From the NCBI RefSeq assembly GCF_900099905.1, contig NZ_FNEE01000010.1:40340-104339 (forward strand): a stretch of DNA of 64,000 nucleotides, written 5' to 3'. Each line of letters opens with the position of its first letter. The first letter of the stretch is position 1. The DNA comes from Mesorhizobium muleiense. Its GTDB lineage: Bacteria; Pseudomonadota; Alphaproteobacteria; Rhizobiales; Rhizobiaceae. A model generated the notes under the pieces. That model did no database searches. It saw only the letters and a list, made by a program, of their open reading frames with translations, and was not told where the DNA came from. The translations under genes were made by a program, and so were the position numbers. Positions 43,759 to 53,038 of the stretch are shown here, piece by piece.

Positions 43759-44421
43759 GTGATCAAAGTCGCACCGAACAGTTTGCAGCCGACGACAGAG
43801 GTCGAGGCTGCTGTCTATGTGATCGATGACGACGTCGGAATCCGCGACTCGCTCGGCCTGTTATTCCGCTCGGTCGGTTTGCGCGCCGAACTATTCCATT
43901 CGGCGAACGAACTCATGCAAAGCAAGCTGCCTCCGATCCCGAGCTGCCTGGTTCTCGATGTTCGGCTACCGGGGTTGAGCGGCTTCGAGCTTCATGCCGA
44001 GTTGACCAAGGCCGATGTCCATATTCCCATCATCTTCATCACTGCACACGGCGATATCCCCATGTCCGTACGGGCTATGAAAGCCGGCGCCGTCGACTTC
44101 ATCACCAAGCCGTTTCGCGACCAGGATATGTTGGATGCCGTCACCGCCGCGATCACCCGCGACCGGGCCAGGCTGGATGCCGATCGCGCACGGCTCGACT
44201 TAAAGGGCCTGTTCGACAGCCTGACGTCGCGCGAACAGGAGGTGATGGCGCTCGTCGCTACCGGCTTAATGAACAAACAGATCGCCGCTCACATCGGCCT
44301 CAGCGAGATTACGGTTAAGATTCATCGCGGCCACGCGATGAAGAAGATGCGTGCGAAATCGCTCGCGGACCTGGTCAAAATGGCCGAAGCACTCGGTATC
44401 GGCCGGGAAATGTCCTCGTAG
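43759..44421 (+). CDS. FixJ/NarL-type response regulator
   Basis: 220 residues from GTG 43759, after AAGGA. Receiver domain with DDD (acidic pocket), phospho-acceptor D in CLVLDVRLPGLSG, and FITKPF. A LuxR-type helix-turn-helix follows (LTSREQEVMALVATGLMNKQIAAHIGLSEITVKIH). Thirteen bases after the kinase gene, so clearly its partner. It probably activates the epoxide-hydrolase operon downstream, which is inferred from position only. Confidence 0.95.
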   Translation: MIKVAPNSLQPTTEVEAAVYVIDDDVGIRDSLGLLFRSVGLRAELFHSANELMQSKLPPIPSCLVLDVRLPGLSGFELHAELTKADVHIPIIFITAHGDIPMSVRAMKAGAVDFITKPFRDQDMLDAVTAAITRDRARLDADRARLDLKGLFDSLTSREQEVMALVATGLMNKQIAAHIGLSEITVKIHRGHAMKKMRAKSLADLVKMAEALGIGREMSS

Positions 44422-44494
44422 CCTCATATCTATGTATGACTTTCGAACACAGCCGACTCGTACCATTGTCGGTGCGCATTGATGGGCCAATCGC

Positions 44495-44881
44495 TTGCCA
44501 GACACTCCCGTTATTTCAATCGTCGACGATGACGAATCCATTCGAAGCGGAACTACGAGTCTTGTACGGTCGCTTGGGTTTGTCGCCCACGCTTTCCCAT
44601 CCGCACGTGCGTTCTTGCATTCGGAACAACTGGCTCAAACCTCGTGTCTGATTTCAGACATCCAGATGCCGGAGATGAGCGGAATCGAGTTGCACGATAT
44701 CTTGCGCATACGTGGACATCACACGCCCATCATTTTCATCACGGCCTTTCCCGATGAAAAGGCGCACGCTCAAGCGTTGGTTCGAGGCGCCGTCTGCTTT
44801 TTGAGCAAGCCTTTTGACGGCGACACGCTGTCTCGCTGCCTCGACGTTGCATTGAAAAACAATGCTGGTGAGAGCGACTAG
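44495..44881 (+). CDS. Single-domain response regulator
   Basis: 128 residues from TTG 44495, the only start available since a stop lies just upstream; no good ribosome site is visible. VISIVDDDESIRSG, the acceptor Asp in CLISDIQMPEMSG, T in IFITAF, and FLSKPF are all present, so it should be phosphorylated. It has no output domain, so it may act as a phosphate sink or relay between the kinase and the FixJ-type regulator, or control something by binding. Confidence 0.85.
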   Translation: MPDTPVISIVDDDESIRSGTTSLVRSLGFVAHAFPSARAFLHSEQLAQTSCLISDIQMPEMSGIELHDILRIRGHHTPIIFITAFPDEKAHAQALVRGAVCFLSKPFDGDTLSRCLDVALKNNAGESD

Positions 44882-45119
44882 CGCGTCGCCGATCGCTGGG
44901 CACGATCAGGCTCAGCAGACCGCCAAGTCCAATCGTCGAAGCGCATCCGTTCAACCGAGGGACGCTCGGGCCCGTCGACGCCTATAAACCTAGGTATGAC
45001 CGCCATAAACGAACACGCGGTCACGACCAACCTACGTCCGATGGAGCGCGCACTGGAGTGAGAGCACAACTAAAGTGTTCAACCACTCTAATGGCATCGC
45101 GCAACGAAGGAGACTGATC

Positions 45120-46481
45120 ATGTCCACGGCATCACCGGCGCCAAATCGGCGCGACTTTCTTGCCACATCGGCCACCGCATTGCTTGCCACTTCGGCAGGT
45201 GCTGCCGCGTTCAACTTCACCTCGTCTCAGCCGGCGGCCGCGGCCGAAGCCAGTTCAATCCGCCCGTTCACCGTCAGCTTCCCGCAGCAGGAGATCGACG
45301 AGCTACGCCGTCGCATCGCCGCCACGCGCTGGCCCGATCACGAGTTGGTGTCCGAAGCAGCTTCTCGGCGGACTTCGGCGACGTTGGCGGCAGGCGACAC
45401 ACAAGGCGTGCAACTCGCGACGATGCAGAAGCTCATCCAGTACTGGGGGACGGAATATGATTGGAGCAAGTGCGAGGCGCAGCTGAAGTCGCTGCCGCAT
45501 TTCGTCACCGAGATCGACGGGCTTGACATCCACTTCATCCACGTGAAATCAAGCCATCAGGGTGCGCTGCCGGTCATCATCACGCACGGCTGGCCCGGTT
45601 CGGTCATCGAGCTGCTGAAGGTCATCGATCCGCTCACGAACCCCACGGCGCATGACGGAACCGCGGCCGACGCGTTCGACGTGGTGATCCCGTCGATGCC
45701 GGGCTACGGCTTTTCCGCCAAACCGACCCAACCCGGTTGGGATCCGGTGCGCATCGCGAAAGCGTGGACCGTGCTGATGAAGCGCCTGGGCTATAACCGG
45801 TTTGTTGCACAGGGCGGCGACTGGGGGGCTCTCATCACCGAACAGATGGCTCTGATGGCGCCTCCCGAGCTGATCGCCATCCACACCAATATGCCAGCGA
45901 CCATTCCGCCCGAGATTGTGAAGGCGCTTGCCGCCGGCAGTCCGCCTCCCGCCGATCTCGGGCCCGACGAAAAGCGCGCCTACGAGCAGGTCGCCTTCTT
46001 CTACAAGTTCGGCCTGGGCTATGCCAACGAGATGGCGCTTCGTCCGCAGACGCTTTACGGGCTCGTCGATTCACCGGCCGGCCTGGCGTCATGGATTCTC
46101 GATCACGATGCGGACAGTTATGCACTGATAGCCCGCTCCTTCGATGGGGAGCCGGAGGGCCTTACCCGCGACGACATCCTCGACAACATCACGCTCTATT
46201 GGCTGACCAACACGGCCATCTCGTCGGCCCGGCTCTATTGGGAACACCGGCAAACGGCGAAGGCGGGCTTCTTCGACGCCAAAGGCATCACCATTCCCGT
46301 CGGCGTGAGCGCGAACCCCAGCGAGATCTACACCGCGCCGAAGAGTTGGACCGAGCGCGCGTTCCCGAAGCTCCTGCATTACGGCCACCCGGCCAAGGGC
46401 TGCCACTTCGCGGCATGGGAACAGCCGAAGTACTTCACCGACGACGTGCGCGCATCGTTCAAGACGTTGCGGACGGCGTGA
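45120..46481 (+). CDS. Tat-exported epoxide hydrolase
   Basis: 453 residues from ATG 45120, after AAGGAGACTGATC. The Tat signal is NRRDFLATSATALLATSAGAAA. Next comes the epoxide-hydrolase N-terminal domain (RPFTVSFPQQEIDELRRRIAATRWPD) and the alpha/beta core: oxyanion loop THGWPGSVIE, nucleophile Asp in QGGDWGALI, cap tyrosines near LTLYWLTNT, and the general-base His in GCHFAAWEQPK. Opens epoxides to diols. Export is odd for a detoxifying hydrolase. First structural gene after the two-component genes. Confidence 0.94.
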   Translation: MSTASPAPNRRDFLATSATALLATSAGAAAFNFTSSQPAAAAEASSIRPFTVSFPQQEIDELRRRIAATRWPDHELVSEAASRRTSATLAAGDTQGVQLATMQKLIQYWGTEYDWSKCEAQLKSLPHFVTEIDGLDIHFIHVKSSHQGALPVIITHGWPGSVIELLKVIDPLTNPTAHDGTAADAFDVVIPSMPGYGFSAKPTQPGWDPVRIAKAWTVLMKRLGYNRFVAQGGDWGALITEQMALMAPPELIAIHTNMPATIPPEIVKALAAGSPPPADLGPDEKRAYEQVAFFYKFGLGYANEMALRPQTLYGLVDSPAGLASWILDHDADSYALIARSFDGEPEGLTRDDILDNITLYWLTNTAISSARLYWEHRQTAKAGFFDAKGITIPVGVSANPSEIYTAPKSWTERAFPKLLHYGHPAKGCHFAAWEQPKYFTDDVRASFKTLRTA

Positions 46482-46569
46482 CGTGTTGAGCGGGGATGGC
46501 GCGCCGGAGGTGCGCGTCACCCTCCGCCTGGCGATTAACCCCCAGCGCATCTCCAAAGGAGAGAATGCA

Positions 46570-46998
46570 ATGAACCTTCTCATCCAGACGCTCACCGCAC
46601 TCGCGGCTTGCACCGTGTTCGCCACGGGTGCGTTCGCCCAGAGCACGGTCGTGCCCATCGACAACGAGCCCGCGCCAAAGCTGATCGTGGAGCCGCCGCT
46701 TCCGGGTCCGTTGGCCGGGGGCGTGGTGTTCATCCCGTACCGGGTGGAGAACCTGCGCATCCTGCCTGTCGGTGGGCCGGCCGCGCGTAACGTGTCTCCG
46801 CGGGTCGGGCATCTGCACCTCACCGTCGACGACCTGCCCTGGGCGTGGGCGGATTACGGTCAGAGCGACACCATCATCCTGGTGGGCATGCCGCGCGGTC
46901 AGCACAAGGTCCTAGTCGAGGTGGTGGACGCCGAAGGTAACGTCTTCACCAAGCAAACGGTGACGTTCCACTCGCCGGGCAAGGAGATTCAGCCATGA
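46570..46998 (+). CDS. Small secreted protein (DUF6130-like)
   Basis: 142 residues from ATG 46570, after AAAGGAGAGAATGCA. Sec signal ending ATGAFAQ. The mature protein, with PAPKLIVEPPLPGPLAGGVVFIPYRVENL, VGHLHLTVDDLPWAW and GQHKVLVEVVDAEGN, looks like an immunoglobulin-like beta-sandwich. The HLHLTVDD stretch has two histidines. It overlaps the second epoxide hydrolase by four bases. Proteins like this have no established function. Confidence 0.8.
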   Translation: MNLLIQTLTALAACTVFATGAFAQSTVVPIDNEPAPKLIVEPPLPGPLAGGVVFIPYRVENLRILPVGGPAARNVSPRVGHLHLTVDDLPWAWADYGQSDTIILVGMPRGQHKVLVEVVDAEGNVFTKQTVTFHSPGKEIQP

Positions 46999-48272
46999 AG
47001 CTCCACAAGTTGGCGACCGTGCTGGCATTCGGGCTTTGCATCTTTTCCGCCTTGGCCAACGCCAGTGCGGCCGAAGATCGCTCGATCCGGCCCTTCACCG
47101 TCAGCATCCCGCAAGCGGCGCTCGAAGACCTTCGTCGGCGCATCGCCGAAACACGGTGGCCGGATCGCGAGACGGTCGATGACCAGTCGCAGGGCATACA
47201 GTTGGCGAAGCTGAAGCCGCTCGTCAAGTATTGGGGCACCGGCTACGACTGGCGAAAGGCCGAGGCCAAGGTCAACACCCTGCCTCAATTCATGACAACG
47301 ATCGACGGCGTGGACATTCACTTCATTCACGTCCGCTCGAAGCATCCCAATGCTTTGCCGCTGATCATGACGCATGGCTGGCCCGGGTCGGTGTTCGAAC
47401 TGCTCAAGACAGTGGGCCCGCTGACGGATCCCACAGCTCATGGCGGACGAGCGGAGGACGCGTTCGATCTCGTCCTGCCTTCGATGCCGGGATATGGCTT
47501 CTCCGGCAAACCGACAGAGACGGGTTGGGGACCTGATCGCATCGCGCAAACCTGGGCGGAGCTGATGAAACGCCTGGGTTACACCCGCTACGTCGCACAG
47601 GGTGGCGACTGGGGCTCCCCCGTCTCCAGCGCGATGGCGCGCCAGGCGCCGACAGGTCTGCTCGGCATTCATATCAACTTGCCGGCGGTGGTGCCGCCCG
47701 AGATTGCCGCGGTGCTCGCCGTCGGCGGGCCAGCGCCAACGGGACTCACGGATAAGGAACGCGCAGCGTTTGACGCGCTCAGCGCTGCAGCCAAGATGGG
47801 GAACAGATCCTACGCTACGATGATGGGCACCCGGCCGCAGACGATCGGCTACGCCATCAATGACTCTCCCACAGGCCTCGCGGCGTGGATGCTCGGACAT
47901 CCGGGCTTCTCACGCTGGACATACGACAACAGCGATCCCGAAAAGTCCCCGGACGAGGTGCTGGACGACATTACTCAGTACTGGCTGAGCAACAGCGCGA
48001 CCTCAGCAGGGCGGCTGTACTGGGAGTACGGTGGACGCAGCGTTGTTTTTGCGGCCGTCGAGCGGACCCTCGAGATCGCGCTGCCGGTGGCCATCACGGT
48101 CTTTCCGGAGGAAACTTATCTGGCCCCGGAGACGTGGGCCCGGCGCGCCTATCCAAACCTGATTTACTTTCATGAGGTCGACAAGGGCGGTCATTTCGCC
48201 GCCTGGGAGCAGCCCGAACTGTTTTCCGCCGAGTTGCGTGCGGCGTTCCGACCGCTCCGACAAGATTTCTGA
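46995..48272 (+). CDS. Secreted epoxide hydrolase, second copy
   Basis: 425 residues from ATG 46995. A Sec-type signal (LATVLAFGLCIFSALANASA) replaces the Tat signal of its paralogue at 45120. The catalytic set is complete: THGWPGSVFE, QGGDWGSPV, ITQYWLSNSATS and GGHFAAWEQPE. The two enzymes are alike along the whole length, so they probably arose by duplication and now use different export routes. Separated from the first by the small secreted protein gene. Confidence 0.94.
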   Translation: MKLHKLATVLAFGLCIFSALANASAAEDRSIRPFTVSIPQAALEDLRRRIAETRWPDRETVDDQSQGIQLAKLKPLVKYWGTGYDWRKAEAKVNTLPQFMTTIDGVDIHFIHVRSKHPNALPLIMTHGWPGSVFELLKTVGPLTDPTAHGGRAEDAFDLVLPSMPGYGFSGKPTETGWGPDRIAQTWAELMKRLGYTRYVAQGGDWGSPVSSAMARQAPTGLLGIHINLPAVVPPEIAAVLAVGGPAPTGLTDKERAAFDALSAAAKMGNRSYATMMGTRPQTIGYAINDSPTGLAAWMLGHPGFSRWTYDNSDPEKSPDEVLDDITQYWLSNSATSAGRLYWEYGGRSVVFAAVERTLEIALPVAITVFPEETYLAPETWARRAYPNLIYFHEVDKGGHFAAWEQPELFSAELRAAFRPLRQDF

Positions 48273-48341
48273 GGCGCGCGTACCAGGCCCCAGCCCGGAC
48301 GCGTTCAACGCTTAACAGGTTAAACCTAAGGAGATATCGAC

Positions 48342-49004
48342 ATGAGCAGCACCACTCTGACGCCTAGCGAAAAACCGATCGAAACAGCCGGAACGCGGAC
48401 GCTCGACATGAAGCTCGAGGCCGTGGTTATCCCAGTTTCGGACGCAGCACGCTCCAAGCAGTTTTACGAAGGCCTGGGTTGGAGGCTCGACGGCGACTTC
48501 GTCGTCGGCGACACGTTCCGGGCGATGCAGTTCACGCCTCCGGGCTCGCCGGCCTCGATCCATTTCGGCACCGGCATCACGTCGGCCGCGCCCGGCTCCG
48601 CAAGCGGGCTTTTCCTCGTCGTGTCGGAAATTGACGCCGCGCGCGCCGAACTCATTGGCCACGGCGTCGAGGTGAGCGAAGTGTTCCACCGCGCCGGTCC
48701 GGGCAAACCAGCGCTCAGCGGCAGGCATCCGGAGCGGCAGAGCTATTCCTCTTACGCAACCTTCAAGGATCCAGACGGCAACGAGTGGCTGCTGCAGGAG
48801 GTCACCACCCGGCTCCCTGGCCGGGTCGATTCCAATACGACGGACTATGCTTCGGTAGCGGACCTTGCGGCCGCAATGTGGCGCGCGGGCTTAGCCCATG
48901 GCGAGCACGAGAAGCGCAACGGCGGCCAGCGCGACGAGAACTGGCCCGACTGGTACGCCGAGTACATGGTGGCGGAGCAGGCTGGCAAACCGCTGCCGCT
49001 TTAA
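48342..49004 (+). CDS. VOC family protein (glyoxalase-like)
   Basis: 220 residues from ATG 48342, after AAGGAGATATCGAC. The VOC module begins at about residue 24 (LEAVVIPVSDAARSKQFYEGLGW), with IHFGTGI and the closing FKDPDGNEWLLQEV. After residue ~160 there is an added helical tail (YASVADLAAAMWRAGLAHGEHE ...NWPDWYAEYMVAEQAG) seen in some alphaproteobacterial VOC proteins. Downstream is a hairpin at 49026. Lactoylglutathione lyase or dioxygenase activity is possible. Confidence 0.9.
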   Translation: MSSTTLTPSEKPIETAGTRTLDMKLEAVVIPVSDAARSKQFYEGLGWRLDGDFVVGDTFRAMQFTPPGSPASIHFGTGITSAAPGSASGLFLVVSEIDAARAELIGHGVEVSEVFHRAGPGKPALSGRHPERQSYSSYATFKDPDGNEWLLQEVTTRLPGRVDSNTTDYASVADLAAAMWRAGLAHGEHEKRNGGQRDENWPDWYAEYMVAEQAGKPLPL

Positions 49005-49025
49005 GCAGTAACCGAGATTGGGTGA

Positions 49026-49047
49026 GCGGGACGGGTCACCGTCCCGC
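49026..49047 (+). terminator. Stem-loop after the VOC gene
   Basis: GCGGGACGG and CCGTCCCGC pair perfectly around GTCA, 21 bases past the stop. No T-run follows, so termination may be partial. It may divide the epoxide-hydrolase unit from the SDR unit. Confidence 0.6.
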
Positions 49048-49134
49048 CGCCAAACTTAGCCGGCGATCCAAGCCAGGTTTGCGGCTGATGGTTTTCACGC
49101 GCAGTTGCCAGCGCAATCGAATGGGAGAGCGATT

Positions 49135-49941
49135 ATGACGTATTCCAAAATGGGCATCGCGATGGTGACCGGCGCCTCCGCCGGGATTGGAGCGATCTAC
49201 GCCGACCGGCTCGCGCGCCGCGGCTATGACCTCATTCTCGTGGCACGCAGCCAGGAGAGGCTGGACGAAGTGGCCAGGCGCATCGCCGGCTCAACGAATT
49301 GCAACGTCAGCACTGTTGCGGCTGACCTCAACGACAAGGCGGATCTGGGCCGGATCGAGACCTTGCTCGGCGCCGATCCCGCCATCACGATGTTGGTCAA
49401 CAACGCCGGCATCGGCGGGGTCGCGCCGCTTTTGGAGTCCGACGTGAACAAAATGCAGGCGATGATCGAGCTCAACATCACAGCGCTGACTCGCCTGACT
49501 TATGCCGCGGCTCGGGCCTTTGTGGCGCGAGGCGGCGGCACAATCATCAACATCTCGTCAGCGGTCGCCATCGCGCCGGAAATCCTCAACGGTGTCTATG
49601 GCGCGACGAAAGCCTTTGTGCTCGCTTTCAGCCTTTCGCTCCACAAGGAGCTTGCGGACAAGAAGCTGCGCATCCAGGTGGTTCTGCCCGGCGCCATCGC
49701 CACCAATTTCTGGGACGTATCAGGAGGTTCGCTCGACGATCTGCCGAGCAAGGCGATCATGCAGTCCGATGACCTTGTCGACGCGGCCCTTGCCGGCCTC
49801 GACCAGGGCGAGTTGGTGACTATTCCCTCGCTTCCCGACGTCGCCGACTGGCACGCTTATGAAGCGGCCCGGCAGAAACTCATCCCGAACCTTTCGCTCA
49901 ACACCTCGCCGGCGCGGTACGGCATCGCCGTGGCCGCGTAA
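49135..49941 (+). CDS. Short-chain dehydrogenase/reductase
   Basis: 268 residues from ATG 49135, after GGGAGAGCG. Cofactor motif VTGASAGIGAIYAD, NNAGIGG, catalytic Ser in INISSAVA, and YGATK with Tyr and Lys. C-terminal part resembles the YqjQ/DltE-like SDRs (PGAIATNFWD). It may oxidise the diols or alcohols formed by the neighbouring hydrolases; that is inference from context. Confidence 0.95.
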   Translation: MTYSKMGIAMVTGASAGIGAIYADRLARRGYDLILVARSQERLDEVARRIAGSTNCNVSTVAADLNDKADLGRIETLLGADPAITMLVNNAGIGGVAPLLESDVNKMQAMIELNITALTRLTYAAARAFVARGGGTIINISSAVAIAPEILNGVYGATKAFVLAFSLSLHKELADKKLRIQVVLPGAIATNFWDVSGGSLDDLPSKAIMQSDDLVDAALAGLDQGELVTIPSLPDVADWHAYEAARQKLIPNLSLNTSPARYGIAVAA

Positions 49942-49994
49942 CCAAGCGAAAACTCAATGGGTCAGCCTGAGTAAAGCGCCGGAGGAGAATCAAA

Positions 49995-50732
49995 ATGGAC
50001 AAACTTTTGACGGCGGTCCTCGAGGCGCATGGCGGTTTGCCGAATTGGGGCAACGTTACAAGCATCACTGCGGAAATGTCGCTGGGGGGCGTATTTTGGG
50101 CTGCAAGGGGCTGGCCGGACATCTATTCCAGGCAGACGGTCACGCTCGATCCACATCGCGAGCACATCGTTTTTGCGCCCTTCACAGCGCCAGACCGTAT
50201 GTCAGTGCTGGATGTCGGTCCCGAACGGATCGCTATCGCTACGCGCGACGGCCGCATCGTCGAGGAACGTTTCAATCCACGTGGCTCATTTCCGCTGCCC
50301 TTTCTGGATGGCAGCACACCCTGGGATGCGATCCAGGTGGCGTACTTCACGAGCGCCGCCGTATGGAACTACCTCACGGCGCCGTTCGTCTTCACCCTGC
50401 CCGGTGTCGAAGCACGAGAAATCGCCGCCTGGAGAGAGGGCGCGCAAACTTGGCGACGGCTGGCCGTCACGTTCCCTAAGACCATCGCCAACCATAACGC
50501 CGATCAGGTCTTTTATTACGACGATGCGTTTATGCAGCGGCGCATGGACTATTCGCCCGACGTGACGGGAAACCCGCCGGTCGCACACTACGCTTATGAC
50601 CACAAAACCTTTGACGGGTTCGTATTCCCGACACGGCGGCGTGTGCTCCTGCATGACGCCGAGGGGGTCGCAAAGCAAGCATTCGCACCTATCACGGTCG
50701 ACGTGTCCGATGTGACAGTCGACCGAAAATAA
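49995..50732 (+). CDS. Conserved hypothetical protein
   Basis: 245 residues from ATG 49995, after GGAGGAGAATCAAA. No signal peptide. The sequence is well formed (EAHGGLPNWGNVTSITAEMSL, YSRQTVTLDPHREHIVF, VFYYDDAFMQRRMDY, HYAYDHKTFDGFVFPTRRRV), suggesting a beta-rich LolA-like or lipid-binding fold, but I do not recognise the family. It follows the SDR gene by 53 bases and precedes a Tat-exported hydrolase by 16, so it belongs to the same unit. Confidence 0.85.
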   Translation: MDKLLTAVLEAHGGLPNWGNVTSITAEMSLGGVFWAARGWPDIYSRQTVTLDPHREHIVFAPFTAPDRMSVLDVGPERIAIATRDGRIVEERFNPRGSFPLPFLDGSTPWDAIQVAYFTSAAVWNYLTAPFVFTLPGVEAREIAAWREGAQTWRRLAVTFPKTIANHNADQVFYYDDAFMQRRMDYSPDVTGNPPVAHYAYDHKTFDGFVFPTRRRVLLHDAEGVAKQAFAPITVDVSDVTVDRK

Positions 50733-50748
50733 TCCTCCACCAGGCACC

Positions 50749-51828
50749 ATGCCTTATCAACGGATACAAACCACTATGACCGAACAGATCGACCTCCATC
50801 GACGTCACTTTTTGGGCGTGGCCGTCACCACCGTCGCGGCCGCTCAGTTTGCCATGACGGGCTCGGCAAATGCGCAGTCCAGCATTACGAAACCGGACGC
50901 CGGCACAATCGAACCACAAGCAAACACGTCGTTCGGTCCGTTGAAGCAGGTTCAAGCTGGCGACCTCGACATTGGATATGCCGATGTCGGTCCTGGCAAA
51001 GGGTCGGTCGTCATCCTCCTGCATGGATGGCCGTACGACATCCACACCTATGTCGACGTTGCGGCGATTTTGGCGTCGAAAGGCTTTCGGGTCGTCGTTC
51101 CATATCTACGCGGCTATGGCACCACGCGGTTCCTCTCCAACAAAACGCCACGCAATGGCCAGCAGGCGGTGGTCGCGATTGATGTCATTGCGCTGATGGA
51201 TGCACTGCAGATCGATAAGGCGATCGTCGGCGGTTGCGACTGGGGCGCACGCACGGCCAACATCGTCGCGGCATTGTGGCCGGAACGCTGCAAGGCCCTG
51301 GTTTCGGTCAGCGGTTATCTGATCGGCAGCCAGGAGGCCAACAAGATGGCGCTGCCGCCGAAAGCCGAGCTGCAGTGGTGGTACCAATATTACTTCGCCA
51401 CTGAGCGGGGCCGCGCTGGCTACGGTAAACACACGCGGGATTTTGCCAAGCTGATCTGGCAGCTCGCTTCTCCGCAGTGGAATTTCGACAACGCAACCTT
51501 CGAGCGCAGCGCTACCGCCTTCGACAATCCGGATCATGTCGACATCGTAGTACACAACTACCGCTGGCGGCTCGGGTTGGCGGAAGGCGAGCCACAATAT
51601 GACGAACTGGAGCTGCGACTTGCGAAAGCTCCAGTCATCGCCGTGCCGACGATCACTCTGGAGGGCGACGCCAACGGCGCGCCGCATCCCGACCCCAGCG
51701 CCTACGCCAAGATGTTCTCCGGCAAATACGAGCACCGGCTCATAACCGGTGGCATAGGGCATAATCTTCCTCAGGAAGCACCGAAGGCATTTGCAGACGC
51801 CATAATTCAGGTGGCGAGTCTAGCCTGA
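50749..51828 (+). CDS. Tat-exported alpha/beta hydrolase
   Basis: 359 residues from ATG 50749 (ATG 50776 also possible). Tat signal HRRHFLGVAVTTVAAAQ. Core motifs: LLHGWPYDIHTY, nucleophile Asp in GGCDWGARTA, and a late His in GGIGHNLPQEAP. This Asp-His layout is shared by haloalkane dehalogenases, fluoroacetate dehalogenases and epoxide hydrolases, and lacks the EHN domain of the other two. Third exported hydrolase in the cluster. Confidence 0.92.
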   Translation: MPYQRIQTTMTEQIDLHRRHFLGVAVTTVAAAQFAMTGSANAQSSITKPDAGTIEPQANTSFGPLKQVQAGDLDIGYADVGPGKGSVVILLHGWPYDIHTYVDVAAILASKGFRVVVPYLRGYGTTRFLSNKTPRNGQQAVVAIDVIALMDALQIDKAIVGGCDWGARTANIVAALWPERCKALVSVSGYLIGSQEANKMALPPKAELQWWYQYYFATERGRAGYGKHTRDFAKLIWQLASPQWNFDNATFERSATAFDNPDHVDIVVHNYRWRLGLAEGEPQYDELELRLAKAPVIAVPTITLEGDANGAPHPDPSAYAKMFSGKYEHRLITGGIGHNLPQEAPKAFADAIIQVASLA

Positions 51829-51880
51829 GCAAAACGGCCATGCCACGATACATGATCGACCATGCCCAAGGCAAAAACTG

Positions 51881-52957
51881 ATGAAATCACACCCGGGGCA
51901 ATCCCTCCGATACGAAATGAACATTTGGCGCGGCCGGGACCGCTTTCGTCGCCCTTTGCAGTGGCTCCTCGCACCCATTGTGGGGGCAGTAGCGGGCTTG
52001 GCCTACGCACTGATGTTCGATGTCGAAGCACTGCACTCCGCAGTCAGGGGCGTGTTCATCGGAACTCCTATTCTGTTGTATGAGCGCGGCGTTATCTTGC
52101 GCCGATGGCGTAATGTGATCCGGCAAGCGGCAACGCCGGTCTTCGTCGTGGCTACGATCGCAACCTACGTATTGACGATCTTGATCGGCAATGCCGCCGC
52201 CGGCACAGCGCTTCACCATCTCCTCGGCTATATGAGCACCGCTCGCGAAGCCATGGTGATGTCGGAGTCCGGTCTTCTGTATTCACTCGGCGTCTCCACC
52301 CTCGTCGCATTCGTGTTCCGACTGCGTGACCTTATCGGGCCAAGCCTGTTCACCAGCCTGCTTCTTGGTCGTTATCACCGTCCCATCAAGGAGGAGCGGA
52401 TCTTTCTGTTCCTCGATGTCAGTGGCTCCACGCACTTCGCGGATCGGTACGGAGATCTGGAGACCCAGGCCTACCTCGGACAGATATTCAACGCACTTGC
52501 GTCGCCTGTTCGTCGCTCCCAGGGCTCTATTGACGACTACATCGGGGATATGGCGGTGGTCACCTGGCCCATGGATCGCGGCATGCGGGACGCCGCGTGT
52601 CTTCGTTGCGTCTTCGACTTCGCGGCGGTCATAAGGGATCAGGCGGCGGCGTGGCAAGCGCGTTTCGGGCAGGTGCCGGAGTTTCGCGCCGTCCTGCATT
52701 GCGGCTCGGTCGTTACCGCTGAGATTGGCCTTGAGCGACACAAGATCGCGTATTTCGGCGATGTCGTGAATACCACTGGACGTCTGGAGTCGCTATCCAA
52801 AGCTCTCGGTCAACCTATCCTGGTCTCCGCAGATCTTCTCGCCGGTATCCGTGTTCTACCTCCACATGTCGTCGCGGAGAACCTCGGATTTCATGTGATT
52901 AGAGGCCGAGATGAACCGCTTCAGATTTCAGCCGTAAGGCTAGCATTGGAAGCCTGA
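51881..52957 (+). CDS. Membrane class III adenylate/guanylate cyclase
   Basis: 358 residues from ATG 51881. About four helices in residues 25-160, then a cyclase domain: IFLFLDVSGSTHFAD (metal Asp), DDYIGDMAVVTW (second metal Asp), and HCGSVVTAEIGLERHKIAYFGDVVNTTGRLESL with the Asn and Arg of the transition-state site. The position that normally holds the adenine-specifying Lys is Tyr, so substrate specificity is uncertain. Ends the rightward cluster that starts with the sensor kinase. Confidence 0.9.
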   Translation: MKSHPGQSLRYEMNIWRGRDRFRRPLQWLLAPIVGAVAGLAYALMFDVEALHSAVRGVFIGTPILLYERGVILRRWRNVIRQAATPVFVVATIATYVLTILIGNAAAGTALHHLLGYMSTAREAMVMSESGLLYSLGVSTLVAFVFRLRDLIGPSLFTSLLLGRYHRPIKEERIFLFLDVSGSTHFADRYGDLETQAYLGQIFNALASPVRRSQGSIDDYIGDMAVVTWPMDRGMRDAACLRCVFDFAAVIRDQAAAWQARFGQVPEFRAVLHCGSVVTAEIGLERHKIAYFGDVVNTTGRLESLSKALGQPILVSADLLAGIRVLPPHVVAENLGFHVIRGRDEPLQISAVRLALEA

Positions 52958-52989
52958 TTGGAGTGGCGCCATCATTCTGCACCACCATA

Positions 52990-53015
52990 CCCCACGACTG
53001 TTTCCAGCCGTGGGG
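52990..53015. terminator. Bidirectional hairpin between cyclase and ABC binding-protein genes
   Basis: CCCCACGACTG and CAGCCGTGGGG pair with one mismatch around TTTC. It lies between two convergent genes (stops at 52957 and 53039), the usual place for a shared terminator. Neither side has a clear T-run. Confidence 0.6.
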
Positions 53016-53038
53016 TGGAGCGAGTGTTCGCCCTGCGG

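Noticed and set aside
42162..44881. Kinase and regulators considered to be FixL/FixJ
   Set aside because: The kinase lacks a haem-PAS domain, and no fixK or nitrogen-fixation gene is nearby.
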